From Syntrophales bacterium (GTDB lineage Bacteria; Desulfobacterota; Syntrophia; Syntrophales; PHBD01): a stretch of 33,820 nt of DNA. This document shows positions 1-7,083 of the stretch, piece by piece; position 1 is the stretch's first letter, and each line of letters starts with the position of its first letter. The DNA is taken from NCBI GenBank assembly GCA_035363115.1, contig DAOSEM010000014.1:1-33820 (forward strand). The letters are read 5' to 3'. Under the pieces are notes generated by a model. That model was given only the letters and a program-made list of their open reading frames with translations. It had not been told where the DNA came from and did no database searches. The position numbers were made by a program, and so were the translations under genes.

Positions 1-54
1 CACGAGGGCAAGCTGGTGGTCTACGGCGAGGAGAAGGCCGGCGGAAGCCACTGA
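1..54 (+). CDS. C-terminal end of an unidentified protein (partial)
   Basis: Reading frame 1 is open from the first base and gives 17 residues ending in KAGGSH before a TGA stop at 52-54. A strong intrinsic terminator follows 38 bp later, which supports this being a true gene end. Codons are GC-rich, like the metabolic part of the window and unlike the AT-rich island that starts just after. The fragment is too short to name a family. Confidence 0.6.
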   Translation, partial: HEGKLVVYGEEKAGGSH

Positions 55-92
55 GATATCTGTGAGAAACAGCGACAATCATTCAACAACTC

Positions 93-122
93 AAAAGACC
101 CGCCTTACGAGGCGGGTCTTTT
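93..122 (+). terminator. Intrinsic terminator after the first gene
   Basis: A perfect 10-bp stem (96-105 with 110-119) closes a TACG tetraloop and is extended by AAA/TTT pairs. A short T-run follows. It lies 38 bp after the stop of the partial gene and marks the left edge of the AT-rich region. Confidence 0.9.
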
Positions 123-399
123 CTATGAAGACAGGTTGAATTGATCGATAATAGTAAACGGCATGACGAATCTTGTGACAATTGTTGTGACATCTATCAG
201 CATGAACAATGACTCATCATGCTGTATTCATGTATTTTTCTTGTGACAAAATCGCTGACATTTCTCTTGACGCCAAGATCATGCCATGCTACGCATTCCC
301 TGCCGGGTGGAACACGTTAGCTTGGCATCTTTTGTGACAGTATTCGAAGTCGTTTCACCTTAAAATACTATTTTCATAAAGAATAATGGTGACAAAAAC
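123..399 (+). promoter_or_regulatory. Fic upstream region with repeated TTGTGACA boxes
   Basis: This gene-free, AT-rich stretch lies between the terminator and the Fic gene. It carries four exact copies of TTGTGACA in one orientation, at 173-180, 185-192, 241-248 and 332-339, plus a one-mismatch copy (TGGTGACA) at 387-394 just before the Fic start. The first two are exactly 12 bp apart, about one helical turn. Clustered direct repeats before a gene suggest binding of a regulator, but no clear sigma-70 promoter was recognised. Function is inferred. Confidence 0.5.
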
Positions 400-1539
400 A
401 TGGGCGAAAACACGGTCAGGAAAGTCATGACCTTCAAAACGGGCAATTTCGCATTCAGCTCGAAATATGACGCTCAAAAAATAAACCCTCTGATATTGCA
501 GGGAAGAATGTCATATGAAGCAATTGCCGATTTACCGATTTTGCCTGAATGGTCGACCTATCTGGAAGAGGAATTGATCCGCAGATCGATATTCAGCACG
601 GCTGCCATCGAAGGCAATCCATTAAAAGAAGACGAAGTTGGAAAAATTATAAAAGATACAGGGAATGAGGAAAAGGCCAGCCAAGCGGAAAAGGAAATTA
701 TCAACCTGAAGAATGCGTATTCCTACATGAAGGAACATGATGCATCAGGCGCTTCCGTTCAAATAACGGAAGATAACATCAGAGATCTTCATAAAATCAT
801 AACGGACGGGCTCGATTATCAGGACAACGTCTCAGGCAATTACAGAAACCACGTAGTGAAAGTCGGCGACAATGAACATGGTGGAATTTACACGCCACCA
901 AAATGTTTGCCCGATATAGAAAACTTAATGAAGGAATTCACAGAATGGATCAACTCAGATGAAATCATGCGGTTGGATACGCTTGTGAGAGCTGCGTTGG
1001 CCCACTATCACTTAGGGTTGATTCATCCTTTTGGCAATGGCAATGGAAGGACTATTCGGATTGTTGAGGCTATTATAATTAGAAAGTCCGGCATTAAATA
1101 CGTCCCAACCATGCTTTCAAATTACTACTACAGAAACATCGATCATTATTATTTGGCTTTTTCCATGGCCAGAAAAAACGCCGATCATGACATATCAGAC
1201 TTTCTTACATTCATGATAAATGGGGTCATAGAGTCGCTTGCTGAAATCAAGCGTAACGTAACATTCATGATTAAATTTCTCGTAATGAGGGATTATTATT
1301 CTTCTCTCAGGTCCAGCAAAAGCATCACCCAGAGACAGCATGACCTGTTATCGATCATGCTGGATACCTTCAAGAGTGTATCCTTAAAGGATCTTTTCTC
1401 AGTTTCTCCATATAAAGCACTATACCGGAATGTGAGCGAAAGAACGGCCAGGAGAGACTTAAGTAAGTTGGTAGAGATGTCCGTTATGAAGCAAGAAGAT
1501 GACGGCTCTTATAATCTGAATATTAGAACGCTCGGCTAA
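400..1539 (+). CDS. Fic family protein (class II, self-inhibited AMP-transferase) with C-terminal winged helix
   Basis: Fic enzymes transfer AMP or another nucleotide part to a hydroxyl side chain of a target protein. The canonical Fic motif HPFxxGNGRxxR is at residues 209-220, with catalytic H209 and phosphate-binding R217. An N-terminal inhibitory-helix motif, (S/T)xxxE(G/N), is at 67-72 with E71, so this is a class II Fic protein that carries its own inhibitor. A Fic_N-like region precedes it and a winged-helix-like segment (about 330-375, SERTARRDLSKL) closes the protein, as in the common 370-380-residue family. No separate antitoxin is next to it. The ATG at 400 has a weak ribosome site; ATG 427 (residue 10) has AGGA at better spacing and may be the real start. 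Codons are AT-rich like the rest of the island. Target protein unknown. Confidence 0.93.
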   Translation: MGENTVRKVMTFKTGNFAFSSKYDAQKINPLILQGRMSYEAIADLPILPEWSTYLEEELIRRSIFSTAAIEGNPLKEDEVGKIIKDTGNEEKASQAEKEIINLKNAYSYMKEHDASGASVQITEDNIRDLHKIITDGLDYQDNVSGNYRNHVVKVGDNEHGGIYTPPKCLPDIENLMKEFTEWINSDEIMRLDTLVRAALAHYHLGLIHPFGNGNGRTIRIVEAIIIRKSGIKYVPTMLSNYYYRNIDHYYLAFSMARKNADHDISDFLTFMINGVIESLAEIKRNVTFMIKFLVMRDYYSSLRSSKSITQRQHDLLSIMLDTFKSVSLKDLFSVSPYKALYRNVSERTARRDLSKLVEMSVMKQEDDGSYNLNIRTLG

Positions 1540-1579
1540 AATGCCGGTTCGTTCCTTGACCTCCTTTGTCAACCATTCT

Positions 1580-2002
1580 CTACTTGGAAAGCACTATCGT
1601 TTCCGATTTGAAATTTTGATAAATTCTCATTTTCTCTGCTGTAAATTTCAAAACACAATAATCAGGATCCGTAACACCAAGAGGATAATACAAATCATCA
1701 CCGTCTCGCCAAATCATCTTCTTTGTTCTCTGATCCGTCAGAACTTTCATCTTGCCGATCAGCATGACGCCACGGAAAAACCGTCTGTCATAGAAATAAA
1801 TGCAAGCTTTATCGTTTGCTCGATACTGCTTCACGCGCATCGACGATGTATTTGTTGTGAAATAAAATTCTTTAAGTCCTACCCTTTTTCTTGGCAACAA
1901 CATGGCTTTGGTATTCGGAAAGCCGGATTCATCGATCGAACTGATTATTGAGACTCCCGCTTTATCAATCAATTTTTCAATGGTTTCATTGGACATCGTC
2001 AT
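1580..2002 (-). CDS. Pyridoxamine 5'-phosphate oxidase-fold protein (general stress protein 26-like)
   Basis: A 140-residue protein with the split-barrel flavin-binding fold typical of small PPOX-family proteins. The N-terminal pattern (IDKAGVSIISSIDESGFPNTKAM) and the middle VKQYRANDKACIYFYD followed by GVMLIGKMKVL match that family. Such proteins bind FMN or F420 and reduce small molecules; the substrate here is unknown. The ATG at 2002 has GGAGG six bases upstream. It converges with the Fic gene (stops 40 bp apart). It lies downstream of, and on the same strand as, a decayed gene end at 2111-2194, so it may have lost its former operon partner. Confidence 0.85.
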   Translation of the reverse strand: MTMSNETIEKLIDKAGVSIISSIDESGFPNTKAMLLPRKRVGLKEFYFTTNTSSMRVKQYRANDKACIYFYDRRFFRGVMLIGKMKVLTDQRTKKMIWRDGDDLYYPLGVTDPDYCVLKFTAEKMRIYQNFKSETIVLSK

Positions 2003-2110
2003 TGGCGGCCTCCTTGAATTTGATCGTCAAATGACAGCCTGGTCAGATTTTATCGTCCAGCAGTTGCAGATGCAGTCCCTGTAAATCCTTTATTCTCTTC
2101 TCACCAATGA

Positions 2111-2194
2111 TCAGTCATATTCGAGAAGGCCCGTGTGATAGATCAGCTTCCACTCATCGCCGATCTTCGTGTATCCCTTGCAGGCCGTGAATTT
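2111..2194 (-). pseudogene. Decayed C-terminal fragment, NTF2/SnoaL-like
   Basis: On the - strand an open segment of 27 codons ends at TGA (2111-2113) and starts right after an in-frame TAG (2195-2197). It reads KFTACKGYTKIGDEW then KLIYHTGLLEYD, a pattern typical of the last strand pair of small NTF2/SnoaL-like domains (GYxKxGDEWKLIYHTG). No start codon or upstream coding continuation is visible, so it is a gene remnant. The family assignment rests only on this motif and is tentative. The rest of 2003-2281 shows nothing recognisable. Confidence 0.45.
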
Positions 2195-2281
2195 CTAGAA
2201 GTGGCGGTAAGATTTGCACTTGCTTTAAGTCGTCTACAGTAATAATTTTGTCATATTGAGTTGTTATAACTATCTGAATGG

Positions 2282-3268
2282 TCATGGGGCTAAATAAAGG
2301 AAAAACTCCTCGAGTTGAGCATCAATAACTGCTGCAGGATTTTCCCCGAATGACCTCGCACGGATAAGATCCTTTAAATCTTCGTCAGACAATAAAACAA
2401 TTAGTTTATCTGTTTCTACCCATGCCCGTCGCCTAGCGCGAATGGCAGATTCCGAAGGTTCTTTCCGACTACAAACGATCCCAAACATTCGCATTGCTTT
2501 ACGATATAGATACTGTTGTACGGACTCCACTTCTTTCTGGGTAATACTTTCAGAGTGGTTCTTGAATTCAGCTACTGCAAATCTTGTCATGCATATTCTT
2601 TTCAAGTCGTCCCAAAAGGTGATTTCTGAACCAATTGGATAAACAGCATCTCTGATATCGAGACCATCCTCTGATCGGCTCTGAATAATTGGCACACCAA
2701 AAGGCGGTATTAATGAATAATTAAGAATTTCAACACAAATCTCCTCGAATTCTCGCCAGTTTAACCTGCCTGGCGGCAAAGACTCCAGATTCGATATTAG
2801 TTCTCTGGCTCTCTCATCTAGAAGGTCCGTTTCGTCTATGCCTCTCCTAGCAGTGCGCTTTGCCTCTATTAATGCCATGAAATCACGTTCAATTTCAGGA
2901 TGAGACTCAATGAGATATCGGAGCTCTCTTGCATCCCAGACAGAAATTTTATCTCGCTGTGTAAGTTCGTCTTTAAGCTGTTCAGGTAAAGTCATAGAAA
3001 TTATCAGAAGAGCTTTGTCAGCAGATAAGAATTCCCTTGTTGCGCGTAGTTGCGCGACAGCTTGTCGCAGTAAGGGCGTGCCCACTCTCGGTCTATTGAA
3101 ATGTTTTACCTCTACCACCCACAAGGCACCATTTTCCTCTTTTAAGACAAAATCTACTCCCACATCTTTTGATCGCGCTTCTTGCCGCTGGATTTTGTAG
3201 CCTGATACTTTAAGAAGTCTCTCACAAAGGAGTTCAAATTCTTGACCGGTTAAACTCGAATAATCCAT
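2282..3268 (-). CDS. Double Mrr-like PD-(D/E)XK nuclease
   Basis: Two restriction-endonuclease-fold modules sit in one 328-residue chain. Module 1 is Mrr-like: FELLCERLL helix, D39 in GVDFVL, E53-x-K55 in VVEVKHF, and Q69. Module 2 starts near residue 171 (WREFEEICVEIL) and has D204 in GLDIRD, E234-x-K236 in VAEFKN, and a glutamine helix at 251-252 (VQQYL). Both carry the complete D...ExK metal-binding set, so both could cut DNA. No methyltransferase lies nearby, which argues against a classic restriction-modification pair. It is the last gene of a same-strand set, 146 bp after the helicase-nuclease gene; the GTGAGG ribosome site before ATG 3268 is adequate. Likely a defence effector or a modification-dependent nuclease; this role is inferred. 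Confidence 0.85.
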   Translation of the reverse strand: MDYSSLTGQEFELLCERLLKVSGYKIQRQEARSKDVGVDFVLKEENGALWVVEVKHFNRPRVGTPLLRQAVAQLRATREFLSADKALLIISMTLPEQLKDELTQRDKISVWDARELRYLIESHPEIERDFMALIEAKRTARRGIDETDLLDERARELISNLESLPPGRLNWREFEEICVEILNYSLIPPFGVPIIQSRSEDGLDIRDAVYPIGSEITFWDDLKRICMTRFAVAEFKNHSESITQKEVESVQQYLYRKAMRMFGIVCSRKEPSESAIRARRRAWVETDKLIVLLSDEDLKDLIRARSFGENPAAVIDAQLEEFFLYLAP

Positions 3269-3414
3269 GATAGCCTCACAAATTTTCTTTAATAACTGTA
3301 CATATTGAGTACATAATAGGTTAATTCCTTTCCCCCGCTGTATGAAAAATAATTCGGCCGACTTCAGATGAATCTGTTTTGTTATTAGCGGTAGTTACAT
3401 TCATTCAATAAGTA

Positions 3415-6168
3415 TCATCGGCTGATTTTCTTAGTGGTCGATATTTCATACGTTGATTGCCCATCTAGACGAGCTATCTCTGCAATCCCCGGCGTTGCTA
3501 GCCATTCAAGAAATTCTCTCGGATCTGTCACTCCAGCGAGGACTCGAAGAAGTCCTTCAATGAATGTTGAATGTTCTATTAACGTAATGTCTAACGCTCC
3601 CTGTGCTTTAATCTTTGATGTTTCGTCAAACGTTGGCTTGCCAAGTGTCACTCTTTTAATATCCTTTTGGAAATCTGCCGCCTTCTGTAAAATGGCAAAT
3701 GCTTCTTCTTTCCCAATAAGCGGTGGATTCTTTGTAGTTGTTTTACACTCGATTAATAAAGCCAAGTCACCCATTCTAATAAGTAAATCGGGAACATTTT
3801 GGCGTTTTCCATCATCGATAACTGATATGGTCCATCTAGATTCAGCTTCCATCATATCTTTTATCGCATCTTCATATTCGACACCTAGCTTGTCAGTACA
3901 TCTCTTTAGAATCTTCCCCAACCCCAACTCATCTGCAACACGTTGGTGAACTTTGGAGTGGCGATCGTTATAAAATCCAATTGAACGAGAAATAGCCGTT
4001 AATAGGGATTTTGTTCTATCTTCATTTCTTAAAATTGGAATGAGCGTATCTCTTGAAGCACCCAATATTTCTTCAAATGTCGTCAATCCCTGTGCAAAAA
4101 GTGCCATCGCTCTCTGGCGTCCAAAGCCAGGGACACCATGAAATTGAGATATGCGCAAGATGTCGAGCACCTCGGCGGGACATCCCCAACGAACACGTCT
4201 AGCTAACATTGAAAACTTATTTGCCAATGCCTGTGTACATTCTAGATCTGGGACACATACTATTCTGTGAAGTCCATCAATTATCCAAGAAATATCAATA
4301 GCTAATCTATGAACACCACCCGATGGGATATTTGTCTGAAAGCGAATTTGCCTTTCATTTACACCTTGTGTATATAGAGCAAGTGCGTGTGCACATTGAT
4401 TTACTTGATTATTTGTTCTATCAAGCACATGGAGCAATTTACTTGAGCGTAGAAAGTCACTGGAACGGACAGGTCTGCGTTCAGCCGGCCACACTAGTAA
4501 TCTAGATGGGTTACGACTAGTGAACTCATCACAGCTACAGGCCCAATGCAAGATTCCTGTTATGTATTCATCAAAATTCTCATCCATTGATTTTGAATAT
4601 TTTCTGAGTAATTCTGTAAAATTTATTGCTGTACTCGGTAGGAGACCTGTCTTAGCCACTGCTTTACCAAGGGGTGTGGGTAATAAAACATCTTCTTGTT
4701 GTTCAATAAGGTTATAATTCATTAACCAGTCAACGGATTCTTTGGCGGTTGCAATAATATCTTCCAGTTTCTGTGTATTCCTCTCTGCAGTCTGGTACCA
4801 ATAGAGAGTATTTTTAAAAAATTCTTCAAGAGAATTTCGCTGGCTAACGATTCCTGACGAAACCAACATTAGAACGGTACGACGCATACTAAGATTAACG
4901 ATCTGAGAAATAATGTTGTCGTTTTCAGGCATTATCAAATAATTAGCATGACGCAATTCGTGCATATTCTGGGGCATCAGTATAGAATAGCCTTTATCAT
5001 GCAAACCGAGTCGTCCAGCGCGTCCAGACATATTTCGGTAATCTGATCTGGATACACGTTTTCCGCCTCTATTCCCCCATTCATAGGTTAGCTTTGGAAT
5101 CATAACTGTCTGAAATGGGAAATTGACTCCCGCTGAAAGAGTCGATGTTGCAAAGCAGACCTCGAACTTAGAATCGATGAAACACTGCTCTATTACTTGA
5201 CGTTCTTGTTGTGTCAAATCAGCTGTATGAAATACAACTCTGCGCTCAACATTGTCTTTGAGTTGCTCAGATGACTCTGTGGGTTCCGAGAAAAGATCCA
5301 ACTGTTGCGCAATTACAATTCCATCAGTTGTGCGTGCTCGCTTCTTACTGTATTCCTTGGCATATTCGATTGCTTCTCTTCGTGATTCAGTAAATACTAA
5401 CACAGGTCCTCGGTTATCACTTAGAAGGAAATCAACTGCATTAAGAACATCAGAGGGTGCTCCCGATTTATATGAAATGTCTTTACCTGCCTCTTGGCCA
5501 TATGTTAGTCGATGCGCAGAGTTCTCAAACCATACTTCTTGGTGAAGATCTATATCTCTAGTGTCACTAATTGCCAACTTGCAATTCAACCAGTGGGCAA
5601 TATCCTTCGGGTTTCCAACCGTAGCTGTTAAAGCAATGAACTGACCAAAACCAATTTGTCGTAAGACTGCGCACAGTGCTTCAATGTTTGGACCTCTGGT
5701 TGGATCGGCGATAATCTGCAACTCATCGGCAACGACAAGAGCTTCTCTAGTATCCAATTGACCAGAGAGAAGAAGGCCCAATGCTTTCTCATACGTTGCA
5801 ACTAATAATTGTGGATTAATTTCTCCTTCATCACGATCTCCCGTGCTGAGTCCAACAGTGCCTAAAGGTTCTTTCGATTTTTCGCCAAAACGTTTCTCAA
5901 AATCATCATATTTTTGATCGGCCAAAGCCTTTAGTGAAACGAGATAAATGCATTTTCGTCCCTTCCTCAGGCTGTTTAGTATTGCAATTTCACCAACCAG
6001 AGTCTTTCCGGAGGATGTTGGAGCACAGACTACCATGCTCTTATCGTCAGCAACACCAGCTCGCAATGCAACTTGTTGAATATGAGTAAATGTCTCAATC
6101 CCCCAAGAACTAAGAATTCTTACAAAATCATCATCTATACCAAAATCTCTGAATTTTTCGATGTTCAT
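3415..6168 (-). CDS. Ski2/Hel308-like SF2 helicase fused to a C-terminal PD-(D/E)XK nuclease
   Basis: A 917-residue SF2 DNA/RNA helicase. Visible motifs: Q-motif Q31, Walker A APTSSGKT (K55), DELQ Walker B at 148-151, TAT at 181-183, and a second RecA lobe with VVFHTADLTQQER, FATSTLSAGVNFP and motif VI SGRAGR. A helix-hairpin-helix-like segment (FHGVPGFGRQRA), as in Hel308, follows the ratchet region. The last ~130 residues add a nuclease core: PDLL near 787, then IECKTT near 801-804, giving a D...ExK set. Start choice: the longest frame begins at TTG 6213, but ATG 6168 has GGGGA seven bases upstream and is preferred. It sits between a small HNH gene and a double Mrr-like nuclease on the same strand. 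Helicase-nuclease pairs of this kind (for example Hachiman, whose HamB is a Ski2-like helicase) act against phage; here the partner is not DUF1837. Confidence 0.88.
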   Translation of the reverse strand: MNIEKFRDFGIDDDFVRILSSWGIETFTHIQQVALRAGVADDKSMVVCAPTSSGKTLVGEIAILNSLRKGRKCIYLVSLKALADQKYDDFEKRFGEKSKEPLGTVGLSTGDRDEGEINPQLLVATYEKALGLLLSGQLDTREALVVADELQIIADPTRGPNIEALCAVLRQIGFGQFIALTATVGNPKDIAHWLNCKLAISDTRDIDLHQEVWFENSAHRLTYGQEAGKDISYKSGAPSDVLNAVDFLLSDNRGPVLVFTESRREAIEYAKEYSKKRARTTDGIVIAQQLDLFSEPTESSEQLKDNVERRVVFHTADLTQQERQVIEQCFIDSKFEVCFATSTLSAGVNFPFQTVMIPKLTYEWGNRGGKRVSRSDYRNMSGRAGRLGLHDKGYSILMPQNMHELRHANYLIMPENDNIISQIVNLSMRRTVLMLVSSGIVSQRNSLEEFFKNTLYWYQTAERNTQKLEDIIATAKESVDWLMNYNLIEQQEDVLLPTPLGKAVAKTGLLPSTAINFTELLRKYSKSMDENFDEYITGILHWACSCDEFTSRNPSRLLVWPAERRPVRSSDFLRSSKLLHVLDRTNNQVNQCAHALALYTQGVNERQIRFQTNIPSGGVHRLAIDISWIIDGLHRIVCVPDLECTQALANKFSMLARRVRWGCPAEVLDILRISQFHGVPGFGRQRAMALFAQGLTTFEEILGASRDTLIPILRNEDRTKSLLTAISRSIGFYNDRHSKVHQRVADELGLGKILKRCTDKLGVEYEDAIKDMMEAESRWTISVIDDGKRQNVPDLLIRMGDLALLIECKTTTKNPPLIGKEEAFAILQKAADFQKDIKRVTLGKPTFDETSKIKAQGALDITLIEHSTFIEGLLRVLAGVTDPREFLEWLATPGIAEIARLDGQSTYEISTTKKISR

Positions 6169-6331
6169 GATAAATTCCCCACTATTTTGTCTACACAGCT
6201 TACCAATAAGCAATTAAACTTATTAAAATCAATGCTACAACAAATAATTTTCCAAGCGACAAGGGGTTGATCTTGATTTCTTCAAAGTGAGGTAAAGTGG
6301 ACAGTGCCTTACCTAAACCATATGATGTAAT

Positions 6332-6634
6332 TCAAGGACAAGACCAAGGATAATCGTCCCCCTTGATCCTATTGCTTTCCCATTGCAGAGGTTGAAGATT
6401 AGCAATATTATCTGCCCCGCCCTTAGCGACAGGCTTTATGTGATCTATTTCCCACCCATATTTTGAATTTGTATTCCCATGGTCTAAATATCTTATAGGT
6501 TTACCACACAAATCATAACGCCACTCTTTGGGATCCCAGTGTTGTCCGTCTTTGTCGGGCACAATACCTCCCTTACTCCAAACAGCAAGTATGGTTTTTT
6601 CTTCAGCCATTCTAAAGGGGTAAATGTAAGCCAT
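6332..6634 (-). CDS. Small HNH endonuclease
   Basis: A 100-residue protein whose C-terminal half holds an HNH fold: D64-H65 in WEIDHIKPVAKGG, N79 in NIANLQPL and N88 in NRIKGD. Only one cysteine pair-free core is present, so the zinc-finger form is unlikely. Proteins of this size act as stand-alone nicking or double-strand nucleases in phage and defence settings. ATG 6634 has AAGGAG at seven bases. It is the first gene of the - strand set HNH, helicase-nuclease, double nuclease, with 163 bp between its stop and the helicase start. The terminator of leader-RNA copy A ends 69 bp upstream. A weak promoter (TTGACT, 17 bp, ATCAAT) may lie between them. Confidence 0.88.
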   Translation of the reverse strand: MAYIYPFRMAEEKTILAVWSKGGIVPDKDGQHWDPKEWRYDLCGKPIRYLDHGNTNSKYGWEIDHIKPVAKGGADNIANLQPLQWESNRIKGDDYPWSCP

Positions 6635-6703
6635 CGTATATCTCCTTTAATTGATCGTTCAGTGTTATTGAAAGTCAATACCACAGCATCCAACACGATA
6701 TAG

Positions 6704-6736
6704 AAAACCCCACCTCTCATCCAAGAAGTGGGGTTT
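6704..6736 (-). terminator. Intrinsic terminator of RNA copy A
   Basis: Nine-base-pair stem AAACCCCAC/GTGGGGTTT (6705-6713 with 6728-6736), 14-base loop. On the - strand the stem ends in GGGGTTTTC, the same CCCC...GGGGTTTT form as copies B and C. Confidence 0.75.
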
Positions 6737-6838
6737 CGTTTTATCTACTCATCTTTTTCTACCGGTTCTGCTGAAACGGTTTATGGATCTGGAACGTTTA
6801 TCTTCTGGTCTTTCTGCTCCTGTGGTTCTGGAAATTTG
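6704..6838 (-). ncRNA. Candidate leader/small RNA, family copy A
   Basis: About 135 nt between a near-consensus promoter (6845-6872) and an intrinsic terminator (6704-6736). The body shares ordered blocks with copies B (24083-24221) and C (31791-31916): a TTCCAG block and GGAGC/GAGC-GAAA block near the 5' end, a GTTCCAG/GTTTCCGG block, and ACCGTTTCAGC followed by ACCGGTA (6761-6780), almost exact in B. No open frame is shared among the copies. It lies on the strand of, and 69 nt before, the HNH gene. Either a cis-acting terminator-controlled leader or an independent small RNA; I match it to no known family. Confidence 0.6.
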
Positions 6839-6844
6839 GGGCTC

Positions 6845-6872
6845 ACTATATCGCCTGATACGGATAAGTCAA
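6845..6872 (-). promoter_or_regulatory. Sigma-70 promoter of RNA copy A
   Basis: On the - strand the -35 is TTGACT (6867-6872) and the -10 is TATAGT (6845-6850) with a 16-bp spacer. The spacer pattern CGTATCAGGCGA is shared with copy B, more conservation than a promoter alone needs. Upstream DNA to about 6912 also matches copy C (GGTTGCC block and A/T-rich stretch). Confidence 0.75.
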
Positions 6873-6984
6873 GCTTTTTGAGAGGCAACCTGATAATATC
6901 ATGCTATTTTTAGCCATAACCGAATAAGGATTCACTTTATGAATATGAGGGGAAGTACTCTTGGATTTTACGGTGAGAGAACGG

Positions 6985-7032
6985 GAGGGATTTGGCTGCC
7001 TCTTGCACGTCCGCGGCCAGGTCACCGATTCC
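6985..7032 (-). pseudogene. Relic of an acyl-CoA dehydrogenase gene
   Basis: On the - strand 16 codons read GIGDLAADVQEAAKSL. The intact 621-residue acyl-CoA dehydrogenase at 9264-11129 contains GVGDLAADVQEAANTL in its C-terminal part (about + strand 9629-9676). In the 12-codon core from GDL to AA(N/K), four of five base changes are silent, so the source was once a selected gene rather than a recent copy. An in-frame TAG (7033-7035) precedes the segment and homology is lost on both sides. The rest of 6873-7083 shows no gene. Confidence 0.6.
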
Positions 7033-7083
7033 CTATTGCTCAAGTGAAAGCGGAGTCTTTGTCAGCAGTCTTGTTCGATTCCC

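Larger units (their letters stand above)
120..6900. other. AT-rich accessory (probable defence) island
   Basis: Codon third positions and intergenic DNA are visibly AT-rich from about 120 to 6900, whereas genes from 7084 on are strongly GC-rich. The contents (Fic, HNH, helicase-nuclease, double Mrr-like nuclease, gene debris) are typical accessory cargo. No integrase, transposase, tRNA or flanking direct repeat was found, so the way it arrived is not visible. The right edge holds a relic of an acyl-CoA dehydrogenase gene, consistent with an old rearrangement junction. Confidence 0.65.

Noticed and set aside
173..394. TTGTGACA repeats as replication-origin iterons
   Set aside because: Spacing is irregular apart from one pair, and there is no Rep or DnaA gene and no AT-rich unwinding segment next to them.
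6728..6913. 61-residue + strand frame over RNA copy A
   Set aside because: No such frame is kept in copies B and C, and no ribosome site or motif is seen; the region fits an RNA on the - strand.
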